Origin: Daucus carota subsp. sativus
Taxonomy: Eukaryota > Streptophyta > Magnoliopsida > Apiales > Apiaceae
Assembly: GCF_001625215.2 (NCBI RefSeq)
Contig: NC_030386.2
Span: 12,817,741 to 12,881,740 of the forward strand
Length of the DNA: 64,000 bases
Reading direction: 5' to 3'
Numbering within the stretch: position 1 is the stretch's first letter; every line of letters begins with the position of its first letter. A program made the position numbers and the translations under genes. Shown here piece after piece: positions 36,004 through 48,000 of the stretch. Under the pieces are notes generated by a model. That model made no database searches, was not told the origin of the DNA, and saw nothing but the letters and a program-made list of their open reading frames with translations.

Positions 36004-36458
36004 AAAAATTAATATTGTATGTTATACCACAGATGTACTGATCCCATTTATAATCTAAAATTATGATGTAAATATGATGTGATAATCATGATTTATATTT
36101 ATTTATAATCTAAAATTTATATTACAAAAAAAAATTAAAACATTGAAAATGAGAATGACACTTGAATATTTTTATATATCTATATTAACGGTTCACATAA
36201 ATCTTAACCGATAATTTCTATTAAATCTAACTATTCACACCAATTTTAGTCAAAAATATTTAACATGTATGATTAAAAGGAGTAGTCAAAAATAACATAC
36301 AATACCAAATGAAGAGAATATACCAATGTGTGGTTGTTATAATTAGTATACATTAGCTTTAGTTGTGTTGGTTAATTTTAAATGACACTTTTCTGATAAT
36401 TTCGTTTTATTCGGAAAGAAGCTAACATGATAGCTGATGTTATGGTTAGAATCTCATG
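36004..36458. other. Intergenic AT-rich DNA
   Basis: No gene or clear element was recognised. Confidence 0.4.
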
Positions 36459-37990
36459 TGTTGGGACCTGAAACGATTGTAGAAAGGAGTTGAATACAAT
36501 CGTCATTAAAAATCGCGGTAGAATAATCTGATTTGAATTTAACTTGTTAATCAGATTTAAATTAATTAATATAACAATTTTTAAGTCGTTATATAATTAA
36601 TACGGTTCAGTTTTAATGTCCACTAAAATTCATAGAATAAATTCGACAGGATGTATTCTAACTTAGTGATTAAAACAACCGAGAGATCAAAGCACAGAAA
36701 ACTGTGGATTTAACGAATAGCAAGTTACTAACAACTTGAAAGTTTACAATGCAATGAACACATACAAATGAAGAGGTGAAGCCATATTTATAGACAACCA
36801 CTTAGAACTAGGTATGACATTGATATGAATGACTTTCTAGCTTAGATATGACATTACAATGAAAGGTATGGCATTACAATACAAAGGCATGCTAAAAAGA
36901 GAAAAAAAATGACATTATCTGAGAATGTCATACCGCCACATTCGGTATGACTCAATTACTTGGCCTTCAATCTTCATTCGGCATGACTTATTCAGACAAT
37001 GTCATTAGGCACCATTCGGTATGACTTATTAAGTTATATATACATAAGTCAGAATGACTTAAAGAATGTCTGTGTTGAAGACACGGTATGACATTTAAAG
37101 TCATACCAGAGAAAGCCTTCAATAGAGAAACGGTATGACATAATATGTCATTCCTGGGAAAGTCAGTTGATGGGAAACGGTATGACTTTATTTAATAAAA
37201 TCATACTGACTGCTTAAGTCATTCTAAATAACACGGTATGACATTGTTTAAGAATGTCATGCCGAGTTATATAATGAATAAAACACTTATATTAAATTAA
37301 ATAAATATTCAATAATTACTCGCTTAATTATATTAATTATATAAATTCATAAATTAAATTAATTCGAAGGTGAATCAATTTAATAAATAAATTATACAAC
37401 TAATTTAATTGTTTTGATAAGTGAAATAATTAAAGAAATATTTATAAAATTCTTTTTCTTCAGCAGCAAGGACTTCAGACTTTGTTAAACGTTGTAGATC
37501 TTTGTCTTGATTGAACGGCCACTTATAGTTGATGCAGAACACTTAATCTGAGTAGCTGACACACAAATGTACTGTCTGGTTCATCTGTATCTAGCTGAAT
37601 CAAATATTCTTTATCAAATAAACATTTGAGACGTGGCTTGTTCGTCGAGTCTTTGTCTTCGTAGTTTTTCATCATAAGTAAAAATAGTATGGAATCTTCT
37701 GAATAAATAAAGTATTAAAACTTTATACCTTCTGGACTTTTGGACGTACTACAAAAGATTATTTGTACACTGAGTCTTGAACATATTAATGAACTTCTAT
37801 CAGTGATGTGCAACAGCATCCTGAAATTCTTCAGACACATAATTTCAATAAATCACTTGACGTTCTTCGTACGGATTCCTTCAACAGTACTTGCTATTTA
37901 CCTTGCTTTCTTATCAGAGTTGAGCTGGTACCTCTTTAATTACAAATAGGCTAAACATATGCCTTTGACCATGTTTAGCTAATTCCCCTA
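36459..37990 (+). mobile_element. Possible solo LTR or LTR fragment
   Basis: It begins TGTTGGGACCTGAAACGATT, a start seen in copia-type plant LTRs, with short-repeat-rich interior. The 3' boundary and target duplication could not be fixed, so extent and class are tentative. Confidence 0.35.
37084..37264. repeat. Array of four CGGTATGAC...GTCATACC hairpins
   Basis: Inverted pairs at 37084-37107, 37131-37154, 37178-37208 and 37234-37264 share a CGGTATGAC left arm and a GTCAT(A/T/G)CC-type right arm. Further single copies of GGTATGAC occur from ~36813 onwards. Confidence 0.75.
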
Positions 37991-37997
37991 TTATTGT

Positions 37998-38089
37998 TTG
38001 TTGGAGACTCGTTCTTTTGATCTGCAAGAATATTTTATAAGAACCTCAAAATGCGTGTCAAAAAGTAACATAAATAATCTTCTGGGACG
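37998..38089. mobile_element. Truncated Stowaway-like MITE end
   Basis: The right terminus TGGGACGGAGGGAG is followed by TA, and inwards AAAATGCGTGTC matches the right half of the MITE at 38729-38979. No left end was found. Confidence 0.5.
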
Positions 38090-38266
38090 GAGGGAGTAAT
38101 ATTTTTGTCAAGATTTTATATTTATTTGTATTTTTTAATTAATATTGTAAAAGTTAAAATCTAATTTGTTGTTGGTCGAAATGAATCTTATACAGAATTT
38201 AAAAGGAGGATTTTGATTGATGTAAAATTTTGTGCATACAGGAATTACCACCACTGATAATTATTA

Positions 38267-38526
38267 CTTCCTCCATCTTAAATTAACTGTCCTGTTTGAC
38301 TTTTCAAAGGTAAATTTGTCCCAAATTTTGATAAAAAATAAAAATTATTCTTTTACAATTTTATAAAACTGAAAAATATATTTTCAAGCAGATTTGATAA
38401 TTTTTTCAATGACATATTTTTCATAATTCTATTCAATTATTTAATATACATTTTTTTAAGTCAAATCAAATTGACCATGAAAAAATCAAATAACTAAAAA
38501 CTGTCGTTAATTTGGCATGGAGGGAT
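38267..38526. mobile_element. Stowaway-like MITE (260 bp)
   Basis: Ends CTTCCTCCATCTTAAATTAAC and, inverted, ATCCCTCCATGCCAAATTAAC are flanked by TA dinucleotides. Confidence 0.7.
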
Positions 38527-38728
38527 TAATAATATTGTAGTCAATAATAATTCACCAACTAACTAAAAAGTGAATAATTATTTTTTGATAAAAAAACCAA
38601 AAAGTGACTGTCGTCATGAAAAACAAAATATGTTAAAAAATTATCGTACAGGAATACTTCAGTTTGTTTTATTTTACGTTTTGACTTTTGGCACAATTGT
38701 AGTTGAGTTGACCAGATAATAAAAATTA

Positions 38729-38979
38729 CTCCCTCCGTCCCCCTGAGTAGTATACATTGGGGGACGGGGACGCGGCACGGACTTTAATGCTCCCGCAAAG
38801 TGTAGTTGTGCAATCTATTTTTAAAATATTCTTTTTCTGAATTAAAGTTTGGATGTTATACTTTTATACAGAAAAAGAAAATCTCAAAAATAAGTTACGG
38901 AACTATATTTTATAAAAGCATTGAAATGCGTGTCGAGCAATTAAAAAGAAACGTATAGAATTAAATGGGACGGAGGGAG
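38729..38979. mobile_element. Stowaway-type MITE (251 bp)
   Basis: CTCCCTCCGTCCC at the left and GGGACGGAGGGAG at the right, both flanked by TA. Confidence 0.9.
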
Positions 38980-40072
38980 TATTATTTTTGATTATTTTTT
39001 TATGAATTAAAATTTTAATTATATATTTTTATTAAAAATCAAAAATTTAAAGAATAATATGTTCAAATTATCAAATAATAAAACAGAGGAAGTGTGACAG
39101 CCCTCAAATCCGGGGGTCTGGATTTGGTGCCACTAAAACAAAATCATTTAAAAACCTATATTTGCGGAAGAAGGTAAAACAGATATTTCAAAATCTGGAA
39201 ATTTTAAAAGAGATTTAAATCAAAATCACTTTGACCCCCCTAAAAACAGGATCGCTAATAGGTTACAGTACTGAAATCAGAAACCAAAACTTAAAATCTT
39301 ATTACAACTTAAACTACATTATCAGTTAAACCTCGATAAGAAGAGTAACTGATAACCAAATAAATAAGTCTATTTACAACTGAACTGAAATAGAACAATT
39401 CTAACTAGAACTACTCTTGTAAACATCTCCCTGGCAATCTCGCCTAGCATCAATCTTACGCGCAGCTTATACAGGTGACATCTCAATCCCTAGCTGAAAG
39501 GGTTAGAAATAATAGCAAGAGTGAGCGAAAATGCTCAACAAGATAATAAGAAAGGCAAGAGCCACAAGATATAATTTCTTTTGAATGAAATCAGAGTATT
39601 TGAAATAAAGCAGACTTTTGAAGTAAATCATAACAGTTGTAACTCAAAGATTAGCACAGCAACAACAAGGAAGAATGAGCAACTAGAAGGCTCAACAATA
39701 TATATATAAAATACTTAAATGTAAAGCATTAATAAGTGCTATCCTTCTGGAAGTAAAGAGATAAGAAACAGTAGTATCCAATGGAAAACAAAAGCAATAT
39801 TAGCTTAAGTAATCAAATCATAAATTTTGATTGAAACTTCCACTGACGGGTGTACTATCACAGCTGATCAGCACGTGTAATAGTACGGGATCACACTTCG
39901 TAGAAGCATGTCCTAGTTCACAGGTACCAAATATAAGGCAACACATTGGCCTTTGGCAGAAAAGTATTATCATATTTCAATAATACCCAAATAGCCCTTC
40001 ACTGGACCGCCGTCCCGGCCTCTTACGCAAAAACGTTTTATTTTTCTTAGGGAGTTGAATCACTCAACTCTC

Positions 40073-40271
40073 TCGATCAACAAACTCGCCATTTCACATG
40101 GTCCGGAGTAGTCATATCAACTGATGGCAACATAACTAGAATAATTAGTTATTTGCTAATTATGAATTTCAACTTTCTCAATCAACAAACTCGCCATTTC
40201 ACATGGTCCGGAGTAGTCTTAACAATTGATGGCAGCATAACTAGAATAATTAGTTATATGCTTATTACGAA
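40073..40271 (+). repeat. Tandem duplication within the LTR (~100-bp unit)
   Basis: ATCAACAAACTCGCCATTTC and ACATGGTCCGGAGTAGTC each occur twice, followed by GATGGCA(A/G)CATAACTAGA. The same pair is present in the other LTR at ~46009-46207. Confidence 0.85.
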
Positions 40272-42767
40272 CTCAATTTTATACTGTATGGAGTATATCT
40301 GGATAGAATAGCTTCTCACTATCTATCTTGAAAGTAATTCGAGGATTCTAGTAGAATGATTACTAGAATGTGGTGAATTCAATCATTGGAATGTATTGAA
40401 TTCAATCATTATTTGAGTGTCTGTATGGTGTATGGAATACCGAACAACAATTATATCCCAAGCATATGATATTCTATGAATTGAATACAGAATATAATAA
40501 TTGCATTGGCAATAATTAAAAGTTATGGAATAGAATCACTTGCTTTATAAAAAGGAGTTGAAATACTTGCTCTTAATAAATAAGAGAAGATTAGAAATAC
40601 TTGCACTTTCAAATATATAAGAGAGAAATGAGAATACTTGCCTTAACTCCAGTGTCTAACTCAGATTTCTAATAGTACTATCTGCTGAACTATTCCCTTC
40701 TGCTTAGTCTATGACAGACTTAAAAGAGTATCCATAGCACAGCTTCACTTCATTGGTTTATGCCAGCCTCGCTCCACGATACTATTCACTATTTCTGAAC
40801 ATCCCAGTCGACTCTGTACGACAGTAAGACAATACTTCAATCGTCGGATCAAACGAAACTAATTACTAAATGCTATTAGAATCTGCAACTAACTACCCTT
40901 CGCATATCCATATATAGTAAACAAAAAAAATATATATAGACATCCACATAATAATATATATACACTGGATCAGTCAGACAAATAACCACATAATCAAGAA
41001 ACATACATATTCTATCCAACTATAATATAATGCTATTAACTGTCAAATATCTATTTATAGACAGAATAAACTTAATTTCTAAAGAAAATTTCGGCATGAA
41101 GTATTCGTAAATAGGACTATCTCCCTGTTTTCAAATCAATCAAATCAAGCTCTTTACACTAAATAAAATACTAATATAAAGAAAATCTGCCTCGACATGC
41201 AGTAAATCACATAAGAAAAGTACCCGCCCCGACATGCGGCATCTAACACATAATGATAAATAATCCGCCCAGACATGCGGCACCTAAACACATAATGATT
41301 GAAAGAAACTAACAGTTTATCTTTAAAACGGAAAGTAATTCAATATTAATACATTATACTATCAAGAATAACACTCTAACATTTAACACGTAGCACTTAG
41401 CAGGTATCACATATTTCCATACATTTACTTACCACTTACCATAATACTCAATTTAGATACTTAAACTTATCATATAATTGAATTCATATATCTTATTGGA
41501 AAATATCTCAAATACTAGGTTACATAATCACATAGCCCACGTAGGCACTTAGCAGTTAGCACGTAGCATCTATTTCCCTAACAATGCTTATTATCACTTA
41601 GCAACCATATCAACATATTTCAACTAGAACACTTATTAGGAATTTTATTCTAGATGCAAGTCCCTAAAACAGAGCATACTATTCAATTCAATTTGCAAGT
41701 TGAATTAAATAAGCATAGCATTATAACTATTTAAGATATCGCATATTTATATTATTAATATTATCATTTACTATTATTACTACTAGTGCAAGCAATAATA
41801 ATAATAAAGAATAATACTAATATTTATTAATATTCGACATCCTAAAATTACCAAGTAAACACAGTTTCACACATTAACATCAATAATAATGCTATGACTA
41901 CCAAATCACATAAATATTATTTATAGATTTAATAATAATATCACGAATCAGTAACTATATAAATTCGATTAATAGCCTGATAATTATAGGATACGCTCCC
42001 GTATAATTTTAAAATCTAAATTTTATTTAAAATTGGGCAGCACCTCCTCTATTTATCGGACTACCAGTCGATATCATATCGACACAACAATCCCAACAAA
42101 CCTGTAATCAATCTCTGAAATAATCGAAATACTTAATTTATAAATACTAACTAACCTCGATAATCAATCAAACGAACCAGCAAATGAAATAATAAATAAA
42201 CACGTATAAGAAAATCAATTCAGGACTCGAGCCACTCGAATAATCTACACAGCCAGGTAGTCAAAACTCGGCCAACTCGGGCCCACACACAAATACATAT
42301 ACCCACCTGCACACACGCACGCATACTGAGCACCCACACACTGATTCCGCACACGGACACCAGAATATACACACACACACCCACACCAGACCACATAATC
42401 GCGCACACACATAGCCTCGTGGCACACACTAATACACACACTCGAAATACACACATACAGATGCACAGGCACAGCAGCAAAGCAAAGGGAGGCAGGGGAA
42501 TGAGGGGAAAAGAGAGGGGACGAGCTGGTGGTGCCGGAATCGGAGCACGAGCGGCGATGGGCGGCCGGAAAACAGAGCAGCGGTGGCTAAGAACACTGCA
42601 GCGACACCCGGGAGAGAGAGAGGGCAAGGAGAGTGCGAGGGAGCAGGAGAGAGCGAGAGATTTGGGGGAGATGGGTGTGCAGAGAGAGATTAGAGAGAAA
42701 GAGAGAGACGGTGGAGAGATTTTAGGAGAGAGAAGAGGCGGTGAGAGATTGTAAAAGAAAAGAAAGT

Positions 42768-42792
42768 AAATCAGTTTATAAAAACTGATTTC
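42768..42792 (-). promoter_or_regulatory. Probable LTR promoter TATA box inside a near-palindrome
   Basis: On the minus strand ATCAGTTTTTATAAACTGAT forms a near-perfect palindrome centred on TTATAAA, followed by a long CT-rich leader. The equivalent copy in the other LTR is at ~48898-48922. Confidence 0.45.
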
Positions 42793-43517
42793 ACGCAAGA
42801 CACGTATCAAAGCAATTGACACGTACCCCTGCCAGCTTGGTCTCAGACTGAATTTGACAGATTAGCGAACAAAATCACAGATAAAAATGATCCAGATAAA
42901 TACCAAAATAATTTTTAAAATCTCAACATAATTAAAAACTAATAAAATATGATTTCCACGATTTTTGGATCATTTTTGAAATTAACAGAAACACCCCACT
43001 TGAAACTACACTGAAAATCATTTAGAACTGAATAATTATCGAAATATCATTTTATGAATTTTATAAATCTCTAAAAATATTTAATGAAATTATAAAGTGA
43101 TAAAAAATGATTTTATATGCAATACACCATTTTATATAATTCAATCAGTATAAAACCCATAACAAATGGGAATTGATAACACAACTCAACAATCCAATAG
43201 AAATAAAATACACCGAATCTCAAGAATATAATCACACAATATTCATAATTAACTATAATTAATTATCGAACAATTCCACCAGTATCACTTAATCACATAA
43301 CACATATATTCACATAATAATCATTTAGAATTTTTCAAAATAATATATGAAACTCATTTTTGAAGAAACAGTTATATACCAATAACACAATAACCCGGAG
43401 TTTAAATATAACATTTTGATTTAATTAAAATGGAATAAAATATCAAATCTCATTCCCTTTCTTGAACAAAATCACTTTCATAATAATAAATAGATTTTAA
43501 AAATCCGGGTCATTACA

Positions 43518-43532
43518 ATCTACCCTCCTTAA
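43518..43532 (-). other. Polypurine tract
   Basis: On the minus strand TTAAGGAGGGTAGAT lies directly before the 3' LTR start (TGTAATGACC). This is the expected plus-strand priming site for reverse transcription. Confidence 0.85.
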
Positions 43533-45013
43533 ACGGATTCCGTCCTCGGAATCAAAGAAAGAAGGAGGACGCGTAATCTACTAATCCACAAAACAAATAT
43601 AGACCATCACACAATATTCAATTAAGGACAACCATAACATTTAAAAAAAAAAAAAAAAAAATTGGATCTATAATAATCAAATCTGAATTAAAAATCTGGG
43701 ATATTACATTCTACCCCCCTTATAAAGATTCTGTCCTCAGAATCCGCGAAGAGAACTAAAACATACACGCGACGCAATACCATACCGCCATCCACTATTG
43801 ATTAATCCTTGGCATACCTCAACTTTAAAGGAATCGGAATCTTAAAATTTTCGCAAATGCAGAATTGACTTTCCGGAATAAATCTTTGAGAATTTGGCTA
43901 TAGGACAAAAATGTTTTCAAAATAGGTTTCATCTGAATAAACAAGTGACTGAGAGATCAAATATGATCCAACGAACTTAGTGTTGCGTGCCCATATAGAC
44001 ACTACTAAAGGTTGTTATCCTTCTTGTAATCACAACACACACAAGTGATGGCGTCCCATCAAACCTCTATCACACAGACAGATAGTCCTTGTGTCCCCTA
44101 TAGTAGGGTTGTTCACCTCAGTTAGAATGGAAAATATGAAAATTTCAAAATCAACCAACAATGATTGATTTTTGAGAAATGAATCTTTAATACGAACCTT
44201 AAGAGTTGAAATCGAATAGCTTCCAAAGATACAAATTTTTGACAAAAAGGACTTCATGAATGTTTCAATAGAAGAGATATTAAAACAATTCACTGACTGT
44301 GAAAATGATCAATAGAATCAATAATGAGGATGGTATTGCCAAGGCTATCACATATGTCTTCGCTATCGATTCTTCTGACGATTCGTTTCGATTCTATGAT
44401 GAATATTATTGTTAACTTGTATTCTCCTTCGTAGATCCCGTCACCAATATCCACGTTAGGTAGAAGTCCTGTCGAGCTTGGTACTGACAGAAGTCGTATC
44501 CAGCTTTGACAATCAGCAGTGTAGAGCGTTGGCATTCTAACCTACTCATAATACTATCTCGAGTAGCCTACCACTCCTATATAATTCTCATATCAAGAAC
44601 TATACACCTGGCTTCTCGCAATGATCCATCAAATCTCATATTCCTTCTATATGACTTCATAAGAATAGATGACCCTCGAACAAATACTCAAAAAGTGGTA
44701 GAGATGACAAGGAACACTCAAGACTAGATAGGTCAATACACAAGTCTAGCTGCCTCTGGTTACTCAGAAAGTCAAACTCAAGTTCAAAAAGATTGAAAAC
44801 TAAAGGTTCCATCATGTCCCTGAAATCCAACTCACTAGTTCTCGAATTAGAAACTAGGATATCCCAAATGATTACTTGAAATCAATGCTCCATTATCTAC
44901 CTCAATTCTATCAACAAAGACTATACCAAATAGTCTCGACTTATCTCTAGTTGAGGTCCCACTAAACACAATCCTAATACAACCTACATTCTGATTTCAA
45001 TAACTTATAACCT

Positions 45014-45026
45014 GGCTCTGATACCA
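45014..45026 (-). other. Primer-binding site, initiator tRNA-Met
   Basis: The minus strand reads TGGTATCAGAGCC two bases after the 5' LTR, complementary to the 3' end of plant initiator tRNA-Met, the usual primer of many plant LTR elements. Confidence 0.95.
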
Positions 45027-45028
45027 AC

Positions 45029-48000
45029 TGTGACAGCCCTCAAATCCGGGGGTCTGGATTTGGTGCCACTAAAACAAAATCATTTAAAAACCTATATTTG
45101 CGGAAGAAGGTAAAACAGATATTTCAAAATCTGGAAATTTTAAAAGAGATTTAAATCAAAATCACTTTGACCCCCCTAAAAACAGGATCGCTAATAGGTT
45201 ACAGTACTGAAATCAGAAACCAAAACTTAAAATCTTATTACAACTTAAACTACATTATCAGTTAAACCTCGATAAGAAGAGTAACTGATAACCAAATAAA
45301 TAAGTCTATTTACAACTGAACTGAAATAGAACAATTCTAACTAGAACTACTCTTGTAAACATCTCCCTGGCAATCTCGCCTAGCATCAATCTTACGCGCA
45401 GCTTATACAGGTGACATCTCAATCCCTAGCTGAAAGGGTTAGAAATAATAGCAAGAGTGAGCGAAAATGCTCAACAAGATAATAAGAAAGGCAAGAGCCA
45501 CAAGATATAATTTCTTTTGAATGAAATCAGAGTATTTGAAATAAAGCAGACTTTTGAAGTAAATCATAACAGTTGTAACTCAAAGATTAGCACAGCAACA
45601 ACAAGGAAGAATGAGCAACTAGAAGGCTCAACAATATATATATAAAATACTTAAATGTAAAGCATTAATAAGTGCTATCCTTCTGGAAGTAAAGAGATAA
45701 GAAACAGTAGTATCCAATGGAAAACAAAAGCAATATTAGCTTAAGTAATCAAATCATAAATTTTGATTGAAACTTCCACTGACGGGTGTACTATCACAGC
45801 TGATCAGCACGTGTAATAGTACGGGATCACACTTCGTAGAAGCATGTCCTAGTTCACAGGTACCAAATATAAGGCAACACATTGGCCTTTGGCAGAAAAG
45901 TATTATCATATTTCAATAATACCCAAATAGCCCTTCACTGGACCGCCGTCCCGGCCTCTTACGCAAAAACGTTTTATTTTTCTTAGGGAGTTGAATCACT
46001 CAACTCTCTCGATCAACAAACTCGCCATTTCACATGGTCCGGAGTAGTCATATCAACTGATGGCAACATAACTAGAATAATTAGTTATTTGCTAATTATG
46101 AATTTCAACTTTCTCAATCAACAAACTCGCCATTTCACATGGTCCGGAGTAGTCTTAACAATTGATGGCAGCATAACTAGAATAATTAGTTATATGCTTA
46201 TTACGAACTCAATTTTATACTGTATGGAGTATATCTGGATAGAATAGCTTCTCACTATCTATCTTGAAAGTAATTCGAGGATTCTAGTAGAATGATTACT
46301 AGAATGTGGTGAATTCAATCATTGGAATGTATTGAATTCAATCATTATTTGAGTGTCTGTATGGTGTATGGAATACCGAACAACAATTATATCCCAAGCA
46401 TATGATATTCTATGAATTGAATACAGAATATAATAATTGCATTGGCAATAATTAAAAGTTATGGAATAGAATCACTTGCTTTATAAAAAGGAGTTGAAAT
46501 ACTTGCTCTTAATAAATAAGAGAAGATTAGAAATACTTGCACTTTCAAATATATAAGAGAGAAATGAGAATACTTGCCTTAACTCCAGTGTCTAACTCAG
46601 ATTTCTAATAGTACTATCTGCTGAACTATTCCCTTCTGCTTAGTCTATGACAGACTTAAAAGAGTATCCATAGCACAGCTTCACTTCATTGGTTTATGCC
46701 AGCCTCGCTCCACGATACTATTCACTATTTCTGAACATCCCAGTCGACTCTGTACGACAGTAAGACAATACTTCAATCGTCGGATCAAACGAAACTAATT
46801 ACTAAATGCTATTAGAATCTGCAACTAACTACCCTTCGCATATCCATATATAGTAAACAAAAAAAATATATATAGACATCCACATAATAATATATATACA
46901 CTGGATCAGTCAGACAAATAACCACATAATCAAGAAACATACATATTCTATCCAACTATAATATAATGCTATTAACTGTCAAATATCTATTTATAGACAG
47001 AATAAACTTAATTTCTAAAGAAAATTTCGGCATGAAGTATTCGTAAATAGGACTATCTCCCTGTTTTCAAATCAATCAAATCAAGCTCTTTACACTAAAT
47101 AAAATACTAATATAAAGAAAATCTGCCTCGACATGCAGTAAATCACATAAGAAAAGTACCCGCCCCGACATGCGGCATCTAACACATAATGATAAATAAT
47201 CCGCCCAGACATGCGGCACCTAAACACATAATGATTGAAAGAAACTAACAGTTTATCTTTAAAACGGAAAGTAATTCAATATTAATACATTATACTATCA
47301 AGAATAACACTCTAACATTTAACACGTAGCACTTAGCAGGTATCACATATTTCCATACATTTACTTACCACTTACCATAATACTCAATTTAGATACTTAA
47401 ACTTATCATATAATTGAATTCATATATCTTATTGGAAAATATCTCAAATACTAGGTTACATAATCACATAGCCCACGTAGGCACTTAGCAGTTAGCACGT
47501 AGCATCTATTTCCCTAACAATGCTTATTATCACTTAGCAACCATATCAACATATTTCAACTAGAACACTTATTAGGAATTTTATTCTAGATGCAAGTCCC
47601 TAAAACAGAGCATACTATTCAATTCAATTTGCAAGTTGAATTAAATAAGCATAGCATTATAACTATTTAAGATATCGCATATTTATATTATTAATATTAT
47701 CATTTACTATTATTACTACTAGTGCAAGCAATAATAATAATAAAGAATAATACTAATATTTATTAATATTCGACATCCTAAAATTACCAAGTAAACACAG
47801 TTTCACACATTAACATCAATAATAATGCTATGACTACCAAATCACATAAATATTATTTATAGATTTAATAATAATATCACGAATCAGTAACTATATAAAT
47901 TCGATTAATAGCCTGATAATTATAGGATACGCTCCCGTATAATTTTAAAATCTAAATTTTATTTAAAATTGGGCAGCACCTCCTCTATTTATCGGACTAC

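Larger units (their letters stand above)
39093..43517 (-). repeat. 3' LTR of the retrotransposon (4425 bp)
   Basis: On the plus strand it begins TGTGACAGCCCTC and ends CGGGTCATTACA. It matches the other LTR almost perfectly; I noticed one substitution (T at 43460 versus C at 49590). Confidence 0.95.
43518..45028 (-). other. Interior of the LTR retrotransposon, non-coding
   Basis: About 1.5 kb with only short open frames and no recognisable gag or pol domain. Near 43690-43745 a second copy of the LTR-end/PPT-like sequence occurs (GGATATTACATTCTACCCCC followed by a variant of the TTCTGTCCTCAGAATC block). Confidence 0.8.

Noticed and set aside
37740..37949. 69-codon plus-strand frame
   Set aside because: Lies in the putative LTR; no domain or splice context.
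42220..42822. 200-codon minus-strand open frame in the LTR (identical at 48350-48952)
   Set aside because: Low-complexity Ser/Pro/Leu then Cys/Val sequence from a CT-rich and CA-rich tract; no domain, and overlapping frames are equally open. It is duplicated only because the LTRs are.
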